In this document: positions 34,012-45,443 of the stretch, piece by piece
Layout: each line of letters begins with the position of its first letter
How positions within the stretch are numbered: position 1 is the first letter of the stretch
Source of the DNA: Blasia pusilla
Lineage: Eukaryota > Marchantiophyta > Marchantiopsida > Blasiales
Assembly (NCBI GenBank): GCA_050084515.1
Contig: CM114272.1
Span: forward strand, 52,266,001-52,330,000
DNA: 64,000 bases
Direction: 5' to 3'
Program-made: the position numbers and the translations under genes
Notes under the pieces: model-generated
The model's database searches: none
What the model was told of the DNA's origin: nothing
Seen by the model: only the letters and a program-made list of their open reading frames with translations

Positions 34012-35110
34012 GTGAGGTTTCGAGGGTCTCCACGTGAGAGACCATCTCAATCTCCTTCTGTGTCAACTTCAGACGAGGGGGAGAGTGTAGAGGAGTGTGT
34101 TAGTGATTTGCAACACACACTAAGTGGTCCTACTGGTTGGGCGTACAAGATGGACGACTGGGGTACACGACCGCGTAGGTTTTTGGATGTCGTAGGCATG
34201 ATAGAGTTGTACGACTTTGTTGCGGAGTTTAGGAGTTGGTGTGACTCACAGCAAGCTAGGAACTCCAAAGAGTTCAACCCATTTATAGCATGGAATGGAA
34301 TGTTCCAGCACCTAGAGGGGGCATCCATGGACGATTACCGATGAGTTCTCCCATAGATATGCCCAAGAGATTGAGGTATGGCAACTCTACTATGACCCAC
34401 ACTATGTGTCATGAACGGAGCCGTTCCCAGATGAGGAGGAGGAGTCAAGAGAGGCTACTTCCTCTTCCACTAGTGATGCTTTAGGAGGGGTCACTCGCAC
34501 TGGAGCAATTGCACGCACCGTCTAGTCGGATGCGTCCCAGGTTCAACCCCGTGGTTGAATTTTTTATTGAGTTACGGACAAGCTACCACGGGGTAATGAC
34601 GGAGAAGTTTCCGAGCATCCACGACTTCCAAAGGCCCCCCGGTGAGAGTTTGCGTGAGGCTTACATTCGCTTTCGCCGATCGATGAACGTCACTCAGGGG
34701 ATGAGAGAGGCTCAGGCTATCCAGTCATGGTGCAGGATCGAACCCTGAGTACATGGGTGCAGGAGGGGATGCTTCTTATGAACACCTCCCCTACGTTGAG
34801 AGTTTTTTTGCACCGCCAAAAGTGCAACATGGTAGAGGAGAGCGTAGCCACCAAGGTTCTGTACGAGAGCAATCAGTGCAGCAATGTGGATTCTGAGATA
34901 GGTCTGTGGCACCACGAGCTCAGGGAGGATACCGGGAGGCCGTGCCACAAAGACCTGCGCCTTCATATGTGGCTCAATAGCAGCCGCCTGCGATTATTTT
35001 TGGGCATGTGGTGGAGCCCATCACCAACGTGATTGCACTGTTAGGGTCTTATCAGTGCGACTATTGTCAGAGGTACGGTCATACACGCGCTTGATGTTTC
35101 ACTTTACACC
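34012..35110 (+). pseudogene. Gypsy gag region with CCHC knuckle
   Basis: The first open frame (34012-34344) includes GTRPRRFLDVVGMIELYDFV and WNGMFQHLEGASMDDYR. The next (34509-34748) has FFIELRTSYHGVMTEKFPS and PPGESLREAYIRFRRSM, the helical features of plant gag proteins. A zinc knuckle, CDYCQRYGHTRA then Cys, is at about 35057-35100, with a TGA just before the last Cys. Frames differ between parts, so frameshifts are present. Gag would form the capsid and bind element RNA. Confidence 0.65.
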
Positions 35111-35535
35111 TCGAGTTACGTCCGGACTGAGGGCCAGAGAGGGCACCAAAGCGAGTTGCCGGTCGGGATGGGCCTAGTGATCGTGCACCAGGTGGTCTTG
35201 TTGGGGGACGAGGAGCTCGAGTTGCCCGAGGGGTTGGTGGAGTTGCACGTGGAGGCGGTAGAGTTCCATTACCTAGACACGTCAAGGGAGATGCCGGGCA
35301 TGAGGCTCGGATGGTTGCTCACATACAACAGCTACAACACCAGATTGCCGCTATGGCACTGAGGTTACCCGATGCCGGATGTGTGGCATCGACGTCTTAT
35401 GGAGCAGCCAAAGACATGGAGGATCCTAGTTGGATGTGCAGGGTTGCCCAGATGGAGGCCGCCGTAGTTGTTACGCGTGGAGCAGCCGCAAAGTTCACAA
35501 CGAGGGGAAACCAGGAAACAGACATCAGCAATAGG

Positions 35536-36536
35536 TGTCGCGCCCCTACTCTCCTTGAACGTCAATCTTTAGTGTTGCGGAAGCGTGCGTTCAGTAGGTC
35601 ACGAACTCATCGCCAATCTGCACCCAAACACGCACTCTCGTTAGTCGGGTTTGGCCAACCGGCGTTCCAACCCACCGAGTCCTCAACTTGGTGTCTCATC
35701 AAGCTCACCCTTCCTTAGTTCCTAGCTTCCAACACATGGCAAGTCCTTCAAGACTTGGAACAGACTTTCTGGTTAGTCCAAGGATCTGAAACGGCCCTTA
35801 CGCGCCTAGCGATCCCAACTGTTCAACGGTCCTCGGGTGAGTTCCGAACCGAGACCCAAGTAATTGAGTCGTGGGGTGGAATCCAAGAGGGAGGTCTAAA
35901 ATCGCCTCAATGGACTTGGTGCAGGTTTTCCAACCCAACGCCCAAACTCGCGTTCCGTTCCATGCCCTTGAGCCGCCTCGCGGCGCCCAAAGTGGGGTTT
36001 GGGTTCCAAGCACTCTCGGAGACCTTCCCCCTTACTAGTACTTCTGGGGTTCTCCAATAACCCCTCCCCTTTGGGAAAAGAGGGTCGGGCCCTTCATTGT
36101 GGCCCTCAACCCGACTCCACTTACAGTCGTTTTTGGGTTGTATCTCGGCCGCTGCTTATGCGTTTGCAGCGATCTTTGGTGCGTTTGGACCGGATCTCCA
36201 TAAGCTTTCTAACGCATTCTTATTTGCTCCAAATGCATCTTGGCGCTAAAAGTTATGGCCATAAATACAGTCGGAAACTCTCAAACGCTAGTGGCGTTCC
36301 ACATCGGATCTTTCCTTTGGCAACCCACTTCCTAGACTCGACTTCTTTCAAGTCTCATTCCGCGTTTGGTCCAGGTTTCTCAGTCGCGACCATAACACCT
36401 GAAACGCGACTCCTCGCTCCCGTCTCGTCTCTTGTCTCCTCTTTGAGACAACTCCAACGCGCAAACCATCTTAGCGTGAGCCCACTAATGTTCCGATGTT
36501 CCGCTTGGCACTTGTTTGGTCATGAGGGTCGCGACA
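35536..36536 (+). mobile_element. Solo LTR, 1,001 bp, TSD ATAGG
   Basis: It begins TGTCGCGCCCC and ends GGGTCGCGACA, giving inverted TGTCGCG ends, and is flanked by perfect ATAGG duplications (35531-35535 and 36537-36541). No gag/pol lies inside. A second copy, inverted, is at 40128-41158. The long coding-like frames inside (35755-36568) are shared with the other LTR copy only loosely and show no known domain. Solo LTRs arise by recombination between the two LTRs of one element. Confidence 0.92.
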
Positions 36537-37019
36537 ATAGGAGTCTTTCACGTTGTCCAAGGCGATGAGGATCCCATCGATGGGTCCTGATTAGAGTTCC
36601 CGGAGAGTTGATGATATTGTAGGTGTGCAGGCACGGAGGGCGATGAGAGAAGCAAGTGTGATGACTCCTATTGCTAATGCTCAGGAGGAGCATGTGTCAA
36701 GCATGTTGTTGGGGGCGGCCACAGTTGTGTATCGCCCTCCTTTATTTTTTGGTTCCGATGTTATGACGTTCGGAGGTACGTCCGCCGAGGTTTTTTGGTT
36801 GGCCGCTTCCGCTATGTGAGCGTGGAGTTGGAGTTCCGACATCACGTTTAGAGGTGATTGCAAAGGAGGTGATGGACTTGCCCTTGGAGCCGATGATTGG
36901 GCCATCCACATCATATTCGTGGTAGGCTGCGGCTGCTAAGATGGCGGAGATGCCCGCTAGACCCGCGATAGAGCGTGCCATGGCTTCCCCTGGTGTTGTG
37001 TTGCTAGATAACCAGGGAG

Positions 37020-37440
37020 AGGTCTTCCACTTGGTGAGTTCAAGATGTAGAGCTTTTAGTCTGCAACGCGTCTTGTTGGATTGAGGAGTGCAACCCCTGA
37101 TGTTGGGGAAAGCGGCATGCAGAGGTTCGGGCTTGACGAGGGCCGATGTGGAGCGTTGTCCATTCAGGATACATACATCCTTGGGTGGAGCGAGTACAAC
37201 ACAGTATATCACCCGATAGGAGGTCGTGGTGAGGATTTGCCCGGGACACCCTATAGATGAGTCCGTGGTGCGAGCCAAGGTGATTGTGACGGATGTAGAT
37301 TCCTACGACGTCTTGGTTGGTGGAGCAATGTTGTACCCGATGGGATTTTCCCTGGAATACTGGGAGGAGTCAGCATCGTACAGACTAGGATAGCAGTCCG
37401 CTGATGGACGACTTTGTTCATTTCCTGTTCGATTCATACG
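37020..37440 (+). pseudogene. Gypsy retropepsin-like domain
   Basis: In the polyprotein frame, VLLD is followed by a TGA at the usual active-site position, then GVQPLMLGKAA, RADVERCPFRIHTSLGGA, and later SYDVLVGGAMLYPMGF, the last corresponding to the Leu-Gly/flap-end region of retropepsins. Further in-frame stops occur. The domain would process the polyprotein. Identification rests on the LLD..GVQP and DVLVG spacing and on its position between gag and RT. Confidence 0.65.
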
Positions 37441-37779
37441 TGGAGTGATCGAGCCACGGCTAAGAGAGATGGCAACCTTAGCAGCATTTAGCAACACCAT
37501 CTCTTGGCCTAGTGATTTGATTGAGGAACATGTCCGTGCAGAGGACACTCTCGTTCGTTACATTTCTTTGGAGAGGAATGTCATGATAGCCGCATGATTT
37601 TGTGGAGGAGAGGTGTTGATTTGGGGCTCGATGGAGGAGCTTCGACGTTTAGCCACTGAGCATGTGTAGACCGCGTGGAGCGAGTCGTTTGTACCAAAGC
37701 ATGGTAGGTCAGAGGAACCCAAGGTAGTCGAGAGTGCTATGATGACGCCCTTAGATACCACACCCATTGTATGGCGCAT

Positions 37780-38745
37780 CCCAGAGGAGGGTATTCAGCT
37801 GTTGGATCTCTTTGGAGGGATCAACACTGGGTTAGCTGTTGTTTTGCAGGCATGAGTACGCGTGTAGCAATACCTGTATGTGGAGATTGATGATGTTACG
37901 AGGTGATTCACTTCACCATGTGGCGCAGTTACGCCTCCGTTTTTCCGACTTGTTGTCGGCATCCGCTTTCTAGGGATACCAGAGTTCTCTACCCAGGATA
38001 TTTCATTGCTGGGGGCCCAAGACTTAGAGCGGGTAAGGACCATAGACTTGGTCATTTCTGGTTGGCTGTGTGAGGGCCAATCAAGTGCTGGACGAGGTAG
38101 CGGGTTAGCCGACTCTCGATCTAGGTTATTTTGGGACATGATGCGGATCTTGCGATATTTACATGAGCATCAGTCTCGTTCTCCACCATACATTCTGGAG
38201 AATGTGCTGATTTTGGGCGATTTGAGGTCCTGCGTGGTGACGAGTGCACATTGGTTGCGTGCATGGATCGGCCCGGAAATGTTGTTGGATGCAGCAAGTG
38301 TAGGTTCACGAGCACATCGCCCGTGTCTTTGGAGGACCAACTTTGTGCCACATGAGGTTTTGCGGAGGGCATAAGCAAGAGTGGAGCGCCCCTCCGATTT
38401 GTTGGTGGATTCTATTCTGGATCCAGGTCGTCAATCACAGGCAGTGAGGCACAATGATCAACCGCGGTTGACTGTGGTCAACAGGATTGGCATGCCGCGA
38501 GCAACCTTTCCCACATTGGTGAGTTTTCTCGCTTCCTATGCATTCAAGGAGGTTGAGCGTGGCTTGGTTTGGGATGACTAGGTACAACGGTTGGGGGAGC
38601 CCAACACTGATGAGCGAGAGCGAGCGATGGGATTCCCCACATGAATGACGGTAGTACCATCACTATCAGAGGCATCATGACATCATATCTTGGGTCAGGC
38701 GATGGATCTGAACTACTTGACATGGATTTTCAGCTTAGGAGTAGT
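37780..38745 (+). pseudogene. DNMT3-like C5-cytosine DNA methyltransferase domain inside Gypsy pol
   Basis: The frame shared with protease and RT shows the ordered cytosine methyltransferase motifs. Motif I is LLDLFGGINTGLAV (37802-37840), followed by YLYVEIDD, the acidic SAM-binding position. QDISLLGAQDLERV then leads to motif IV, IDLVISGWLCEGQS, with the catalytic Cys codon at 38069-38071. RGSGLADSRSRLFWDMMRIL follows, then motif VI, PPYILENV (ENV at 38198-38206). Motif VIII resembles AHRP..WRTNF (about 38312-38345). The C-terminal part has TFPTLVSFLASYAF, DERERAMGF and HILGQAMDLN, matching motifs IX-X. The order is conventional, not the permuted DRM order, and the motif IV-VI stretch looks DNMT3-like. 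In-frame stops (37853, 37865, about 37913, about 38372, 38579 and later) kill it, and the Pro before the catalytic Cys is Leu. Family knowledge: such enzymes transfer methyl from SAM to cytosine in DNA. Confidence 0.85.
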
Positions 38746-38899
38746 TGAGCATCGTCATTTGAGGTTGCAACAGATTACAGCTATTACGTTGGTGAGTCCC
38801 ATGCCTACCAAGACAGTTGAGGCAGTGGCTGGGAGCAAGACTTGAGGAGATCGACACACCACAGGTGATCGAGAGAGATATCCTTGGACTTCTTGGAAT

Positions 38900-39866
38900 G
38901 TGTTGCATGCACATAGGGAGATGATAGCCATGTCATCAAGCGTGGTTCTGGATATTGCACGTGGAGGAGATCTGATTTTACAGTTGGCTACAAGAGAGCA
39001 ATCAAGTTTTGTTGTCCGAGACGGGGTTGCACCATATCAACCACCAACACCCGCATCGGAGAGTCCTACGATGGAGACTTGGGAGCCAGATATGGGCCCT
39101 AAGTTGACAAGAGGAGAGCGGCGCCGGATACATCAGTTCCTTAGGAGTTATAGGAGTTTTTTTGCATTCACTATGCATGATTTGGGTATATTCAAGGGTC
39201 TAGGCATCCGTATTGAGTTGTTGAGTGACATGCCGATCTTTCGACGACCCTACAGGTACAGTGACATGGAGAGGGCTTTGATTCAGAGTAGGAGCGAGGA
39301 CTTGGTTGGAGCAAGATTAGTGGAGATGTTGCATGGAGAGTATGCATCTGCCACTATCATGCCCGCTAAGAAGGATATGCATGGCAACTGGACGGATAGG
39401 TGGATGTGTGGAGATTATCGACCTATCAATCGACAGACGAAGTCCGATACGTATGCCATGCCGACCCTTGAGGAGATCTTTGATGTTATTGGACATGCAA
39501 AGATCTTGAGTTTGCTAGATCTTTGAGTCGGATACCATCAACTTCCTATCAGATTGGAGGACATGCAGAAGACGGCATTTTGGGGCATCAATCCTCATGG
39601 GAAGGATTGTTTATGCCAATGGCGGTTCTTACCATTTGGGTTAAAGAACGCCCCGGCTGAGTTTCAGAGGGTCATGGATAGGATCTTGGCTTGTGTGGAT
39701 TTTGCTAGGTGTTATATTGATGACATCGTAGTCTTTAGCGCCACGGTTGAGGACCATGGGCGACATCTAGAGGAGGTGTTTCAACGATTGCACTTACATG
39801 GGCTGAAGCTACATCCAGGCAAGTGCAAATTCTTCTATGACCAGATTGAGTACCTAGGTCATACGA
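38900..39866 (+). pseudogene. Gypsy reverse transcriptase, first part
   Basis: The frame carries KLTRGERRRIHQFLRSY, FRRPYRYSDMER (pre-RT), ASATIMPAKKDMHGNW, WMCGDYRPINRQTKSD, then a TGA at 39524-39526 after LSLLDL where an arginine is usual. It continues with YHQLPI, LPFGLKNAPAEFQRVMDR, the catalytic YIDD (39713-39724), LHPGKCKFF and IEYLGHT. The protein is cut at 39866 by the Copia insertion and resumes at 45901. It would synthesise cDNA. Confidence 0.93.
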
Positions 39867-41323
39867 TGTTGGATTCTCAACATCCACTCCTCTAAGGACC
39901 ATTAATCTGATCGGCCCCCTTGTATGAGGAGAAGCCTAGATTGATGGTTCCGACTTAGACGTCGAAGGAGTCATAGTAATATGACGTAGGTGGTTTTAGG
40001 AGTAGCGTTACTAGGTTTATCTAATCCTCTATTGCATCAAGGTGCGGGGCACCCTGATGCAAAATTTTTCTATTAATAGAAACGAACAAAATTAGGTAAA
40101 AACCCTAGTTTTCCCGAGTAGTCAAATTTTCGCGACCCTCATAACCAAACAACACCAAATAGGCGCCAAGCGGAACATTAGAACTCAAAGGAACTCACGC
40201 TGCGAGGTTTGCGCTTTGGAGATGCGTTTGGAAGAGTCTCTTGGAAAAGTCTAAGAGACGAAACGCGGAACAGAGTTGTGCGTTTCATGCATTAGTGGTC
40301 GCAACCAGGAAACCTAGACCAAACGCGAGCCAAGACTTCAGATGAGTTGAGTCTTGGGAGGTTGGTTGCCAAAGAGGTGAGAATCAGTTTGGAACACGAC
40401 TAGTGTTTGGGAGAATCTGACTATGTTTAGGACCATAACGTTGAGCTCCAAGATGCGTTTAGGACAAGTAAGGGCGCGTTGGAAAGCTAATCTTAAGATG
40501 CTTCCAACGCACCAAAGATTTCAGCAAACTCATAAGTACAGGCTGAGATATTGGCCAAAAACGATTGAGAGAGCAATCGGGTTGAGGTCCAATTGGAGAG
40601 GTCCGGGTGTCTTTCCCTAAATGTAGGGGGTCCCCGGAGATCCCCAGAAGTACTAGTAAGGGAGGACCTTCTCCGAGATGTCTCGGGAAACGAAACCCCA
40701 CTTTGGGCGCCAAACGGCATTTCAGAGGCACGGGATGGAACGGGAGTTTGGCGCGGGAAACCGAAACCCAAACCTGATCCAAGGGAGTGGACTTTGTACG
40801 CCACACTTGGATTCCAACCCGAGATTCACTTTGTGCGAGTCTTGATGAGGAACTCATTGGATGTCCATCGGACAGTTGGAACCGCTAGGCGCGAAAGGTC
40901 GTTCCAGGTTCCTGAACCGACTAGAAAGTCTGTCCCAAGTCTTTCGAGATTTGCCCGTGTTGTAAACCGCGAAACTAGGAAGGTTGAGCTTGATGAGAGT
41001 CCGAGACGAGAACTCGAAAAGTAATCCCGCTGATTGATCCAAGACCCGACTAACCGAAGTACGTGTTTGGATGCAGATTAGCGTTGAGAGCGTGACCTAC
41101 TGAACACACGCTTCCGCAACAAACAAGATTAACGTTCAAGGAGAGTAGGCGTACGACACAAATAGTCGGGAGCCACAGCGGTAGCGTATTCTCGTATGTC
41201 GAGTTATCTCCATGTTCAGGTTCCATCGAAGCTCTTTTGTTAGCGCACGGACGGACTAGGCCAATTTGTATCTCTAAGTTTTGTAAAGATTTCAGTGATT
41301 TTGTCACTTTCTGTTTTCTCACA
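39867..41323 (+). repeat. Copia element 2, 5' LTR (interrupted)
   Basis: It begins TGTTGGATTCTCAACATCC like the 3' LTR and ends TTTTCTCACA. Without the inserted solo LTR and one CAAAT copy it measures about 421 bp against 452 bp for the 3' LTR. The difference is mainly a GC-rich stretch of about 31 bp (45637-45670) absent here. Confidence 0.93.
40128..41158 (-). mobile_element. Solo LTR, 1,031 bp, inserted in Copia 2 5' LTR, TSD CAAAT
   Basis: The reverse complement of this stretch matches 35536-36536 at its ends and internally (for example gttccgcttggc, aacgttcaaggagagtagg, gggtcgcga). CAAAT occurs on both sides (40123-40127 and 41159-41163), while the intact 3' LTR has a single CAAAT in the same context at about 45732. 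One terminal base differs from TG. It is the youngest visible layer in this nest. Confidence 0.92.
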
Positions 41324-41335
41324 TGGTATAAGAGC
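41324..41335 (+). promoter_or_regulatory. Primer-binding site of Copia element 2
   Basis: TGGTATAAGAGC follows directly on the 5' LTR. It differs at one base from the usual initiator tRNA-Met site. Confidence 0.88.
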
Positions 41336-41395
41336 AATAGGTTTTCCAGTATTTTGTTTCTGGCGATCTAGTGTGTTTGCACAAAATCTTGAGAG

Positions 41396-42298
41396 ATGGC
41401 TACTTCTTTGTCAGTTCGTGCTCGCCCTCCTCCGCTGGGTGAAGGGAAATTAGATGGGTCTAACTATACGTTGTGGAAGTTCAAAATGAGAATTGTCCTC
41501 AAATCATTTAAGATCTGGGAAACGGCCACAAGGGTCGATTCAAATCCACAAGCTAGTTTGAGTTCTGCATGTTCATCTTCATCTGGGGATATCGATTTTA
41601 TTGTATTGTTGGCATGGAGACGCAGAAACAATGATGCTCTATCTGCGATTGTCACGAATGTAATTGATTCTGTCATGACTCTCATTCAACATACAACCAC
41701 TGCTGCTGAGGCGTGGAACATTTTGAAGAATCAGTATGAAACGAGGAATGAGACTCGGATTCAAAATCAGGAGAATCAGCTTATGTCCAAGAAATTTTCA
41801 GAAGGAGAAAGCGCGGAGCAATTTTTTACAAGGATCAAGAATCTTCAAGATCAGATGGCGTCCATAGGAATTTCAAAGTCTAGCGAAGATTTGGCACGTC
41901 GGTGCATAAGGATTTTGCCTCCAAGGTACGACGGTTTGGTCACTGCACTGAATACTCAAGTAAGACCCACGCCGCTTACTTTTGAACAATTTAGTGCAAT
42001 GTTGGTAGAAGAGGAAATGCGCTTCAAAGCAAGAAAGGGAAGTGATGTAGCATTTACTGCCAACGTACAGAGAGGTAGAAATCAGGATTACAATTCAAAT
42101 GTCAAGAAGAAATTTCCAAGAAAAGCCTTCAAATGCTTTTATTGTGGTAAGCTAGGTCATCTTATCAAAGATTGTAGAAAGAGGAGTCAGGATGAGAAGA
42201 ACGGTTGTTTAAGACCTAAGAAGGAGTCTGGAAATTATGTAGAACTAGGAGAATATGAAGTAGATGCTTGGGTAGCAATAGAAGAGTTTTGCACATAG
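41396..42298 (+). pseudogene. Copia element 2 gag with zinc knuckle
   Basis: A 300-residue frame starts at the ATG at 41396. Features: LDGSNYTLWKFKMRIVLKS (gag opening with conserved Trp), AAEAWNILKNQYETRN, a helical gag_2 core (EGESAEQFFTRIKNLQDQM), and a CCHC knuckle CFYCGKLGHLIKDC (42134-42175). The frame ends at a TAG (42296-42298), but the protease motif continues in the same frame 45 bases on, so gag and protease were once one polyprotein. Near-intact gag suggests fairly recent activity. Confidence 0.92.
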
Positions 42299-42516
42299 GC
42301 AGAACATTCCACTAAGTCAAAGAGTGAAGATGCATGGGTGCTTGATAGTGGAGCATCTAGGCATATGACCAATCATAAGGATTGGTATAGCTCCTTCTGA
42401 CCTCTCAGGAGCCCATCGTTATTCTTGTTGGGAATAATGCAAAGTGCCCTGTAGAAGGGAAAGGCACAATTTCTTTAGTCTCACAAAAGGAGATGAAAAA
42501 AAGTTAAGCTGATGTC
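42299..42516 (+). pseudogene. Copia element 2 aspartic protease region
   Basis: AWVLDSGASRHMTNHKDWY carries the active DSG, with the Asp codon at 42344-42346, in the gag frame. A TGA follows after YSSF and the frame then shifts before 42517. The protease is therefore not produced whole. Confidence 0.85.
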
Positions 42517-44868
42517 TTGTATGTACGAGTTGAAGCGAAATTTGATTTGTTGGCGGTATTATGTGATCGTGACCTAGAAGTTCGTTTCAAGAAAACTGGA
42601 GCAGTCATTGAGGATGCCAATGGGAAAGTAGTGGGTGAAGGTATACGACGTGGAAATATCTACGAGTTGTATGCTTTCACGACAAATGTAGGTACAGATC
42701 TTAGTAGCAATAAGTTGTGGCATGAAAGATTTGGTCACCTAAGCTTTCCCTTTCTAAGTCAGATGCAGAAATCTGCCATGGTTGCTGATTTACCAACAAT
42801 TTCTGGAGTGTCGGATACTTGTGAAGCTTGTATGATGGGCAAGAAACACCAACAACCATTTCCACAAGAGTCCAGCGATAGAGCAAAGGCTCCTCTAGAG
42901 TTGATACATGCTGACCTCTGTGGTAAAATGAGAATAGTTGCATTAGGTGATTCTTCCTACTTCTTTTTAGTTATCGACGATTATAGTAGGAAGATGTGGG
43001 TGTATTTCCTTCGTCATAAGGTAAGTGCTTTTGGAAAATTTAAAGTATGGTACAAGCTGGTTGAGAATGAGACAGGAAAGAAGGTACCAAAGCTTCGCAC
43101 CGATCGAGGAGGAGAATTCTTATCAACAGAATTCAACAAATATTTGGGGGAGCATGGAATCAAGCGACAGTTAACCACGGCACATACATCACAACAAAAT
43201 GTAGTTGTTGAGCGTCGAAACCATACAATGGTGGAGATGGCAAGATGTATGATGAAAGCAAAAGGTTTGACAGAAGGATTTTGGGATGAAGCTGTTAATA
43301 TTGCCGTAAACATTCTAAATAGAAATACTACCAAGTCAGTGCAAGGCATGACTCCTCATCAATCATACTCAGGTAATGTACCATCAGTCCAACATTTCAG
43401 GACTTTTGGTAGTGAGTGTTTTATACATATTCTTGAAGCATCGAGGACCAAGCTGGAGTCCAAGAGAATGAAGTGCATCTTTATGGGATACAGCAATGAG
43501 TCTAAAGCTTATGGCCTTTGGTGTCTTGAGGAAAAGAAGATGCTTGTGAGTCGTGATGTGGTGTTCCAAGAACAGCCTCATCAAGTGGCGGATATCAGTG
43601 GTCCGTCCACATTATCATCAAACGAAGAGATAACCCACCATAGCACACCACCAATGTTTACACCAGATCATCAAGCAGAAGAATTTGGAGATGATTACAA
43701 AGAGAAACCTGCTCTTCCACTACGGTCGTCATACCCTAAGTACATAAAGCAGCTCTTGGATGGTAAGGATCCACCAGCAACTGATGAAGTTGTTACACAT
43801 CCAAGGAGATCCAAGAGACTAGAGGAGCAGAATAGAGCTTCCGCACATCTCGTCAACATGGCCTTGATGACAGAGGTCTTGAAGGTGGAAGAGCCATCAT
43901 GCTTGGATAAGGCCCTCGCTCATCCTCAATGGAGAGAGGCCATGCAGATGGAGATGGACGTTATTCAGAGAAATGAAACTTTGACTTTGGTTGAAAAGCC
44001 AAAGGACAGGAAGATAATACGCACCAAGTGGGTGTACAAGACCAAGTACAAGTCGGACGATACATTGGATAAATTCAAAGCGAGGTTGGTTGCACAAGGA
44101 TGCTCACAAATCAAAGGTTTTGACTACTATGAGACTTTTGCTCCTACTGCAAGGATGACAACCATTCGAATTGTTCTAGCGGTTGCAAGAACAAGACGTT
44201 GGCCTATATACCAATACGATGTGAAGTTTGCCTTTCTGAACGGGAGTCTCAAGGAGGAGATATATGTTTCTCAACCACCAGGTTTTGAGACACCCGGATC
44301 AGAAGAGAAAGTTTGTTTACTTCATCGAGCATTGTATGGGTTGAAGCAAGCCCCACGGGTATGGTATCAACAAATAGATACATTCTTTCGAGAGAAGGGT
44401 CTCATCAAGAGTCTGTCAGAAGCAAATTTGTATGTGTTTTGCGAAGATGGGATGTATATGTTGATAGTTCTGTATGTGGATGATCTTATCATCACAGGAG
44501 ACCACAGTAAGAAAATAGAGGAAATGAAGGGAGTGTTGAAATCTGAGTTCGAAATGTCATATTTAGATCTTCTGCACTACTTTATAGGGCTGGAAATTTG
44601 GCAACAGTCAGATTCTATTTTTCTCTCTCAGCAGAAGTATGCTAAAGAAATCTTGAAGGCATTCGGGATGACCGGGTGTAAGGCTGTGGTCTCGCCAATG
44701 GAGGTAGAGTTGAAACTCTTGATGGAAGATGTTTCACCATTGGTAGATGAAAAGTTGTACAGAAAGCTTGTAGGCACTTTGATATTTTTTTGTAACACTA
44801 GACCAGACATTAGCTTCGCTGTAGGAGTGTTGAGTAGGTTCTCAACTAAGCCTCATGAGAACCATTGA
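42517..44868 (+). pseudogene. Copia element 2 integrase and reverse transcriptase
   Basis: A 783-residue open frame; the first Met is not the true start. GAG-pre-integrase has WHERFGHLSF and CEACMMGKKHQ. The integrase core has acidic positions in HADLCGKM, LRTDRGGEF and NVVVERRNH, followed by FGSECFIHI and CIFMGYSNESKAYGLW. RT begins WVYKTKYKSDD, RLVAQGCSQ, and has FAPTARMTTIR, YQYDVKFAFLNG, ALYGLKQAPRVWY and the catalytic YVDD (44473-44484). The frame ends at a TGA (44866-44868) where Copia proteins have Trp; the same frame continues beyond it. Apart from that stop the domains look well preserved. Confidence 0.94.
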
Positions 44869-44877
44869 AAGGCAGGG

Positions 44878-45414
44878 ATGCGTGTGTTGAAGTACATCAA
44901 AGGCACTATCGAGTACGACATCACCTATGGAGTAGGGACGGAAATGACAGGTTTTTTTGACTCGGATTGGGCAGGAGATTCAGATTCTCGAAGATCAGTT
45001 TCGGGTTATTGCTTCTTGGTAGGATCAGGTGTGGTGTCATGGGTCAACAAGAAGAAACCTACAATGGCTCTTTCTTCTACCAAGGCAGAGTACAAGGCGG
45101 CTTGTTATGCTTCTTGTGAAGCAGTATGGTTGAGATGGATATTGGAGGACATAGGAGAAGCACCAGAAAATGCTACTGTAATGTGGTGTGACAATCAGAG
45201 TTACATTGCCATAGCACATAATCCTCTGTTTCATGCTCGTACAAAGCACATAGAGATCCAGTATCACTTTGTTCGTGAATTGATCGAGAGAGGGGTTTTG
45301 AAGTTAGTCTATTGTCCAACAGAGGATAACTGTGCAGACATCTTCACGAAAGCTTTGAGCGGAGATCAGCTTCACCGACATCTAAAGGGTCTTGGCATAG
45401 GTCCAAGACAATAG
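44878..45414 (+). pseudogene. Copia element 2 RNase H
   Basis: A 178-residue continuation in the RT frame. RVLKYIKGT, GFFDSDWAGD, RRSVSGYCFLVG, SSTKAEYKAACYASCEAVW, WCDNQSYIAIAHNPLFHART and KHIEIQYHFVRE are the standard Copia RNase H motifs with its acidic residues (D in DSDWAGD, E in KAEY, D in CDNQS). It degrades RNA in RNA-DNA hybrids. It is separated from RT only by the TGA at 44866. Confidence 0.93.
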
Positions 45415-45431
45415 TCCACATGAGAGTGGAT

Positions 45432-45443
45432 ATTGAGGGGGGG
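45432..45443 (+). promoter_or_regulatory. Polypurine tract of Copia element 2
   Basis: attgaggggggg lies immediately before the TG of the 3' LTR, the plus-strand priming position. Confidence 0.85.

Noticed and set aside
35755-36568. ORFs of 101 and 189 residues
   Set aside because: They lie inside the solo LTR 35536-36536, which has clean ends and a TSD; no known domain and not preserved in the sister copy.
36742-37278. Minus-strand ORF of 178 residues
   Set aside because: Antisense to the Gypsy protease region, which has recognisable motifs on the plus strand.
43014-43349. Minus-strand ORF of 111 residues
   Set aside because: Antisense of the well-supported Copia integrase.
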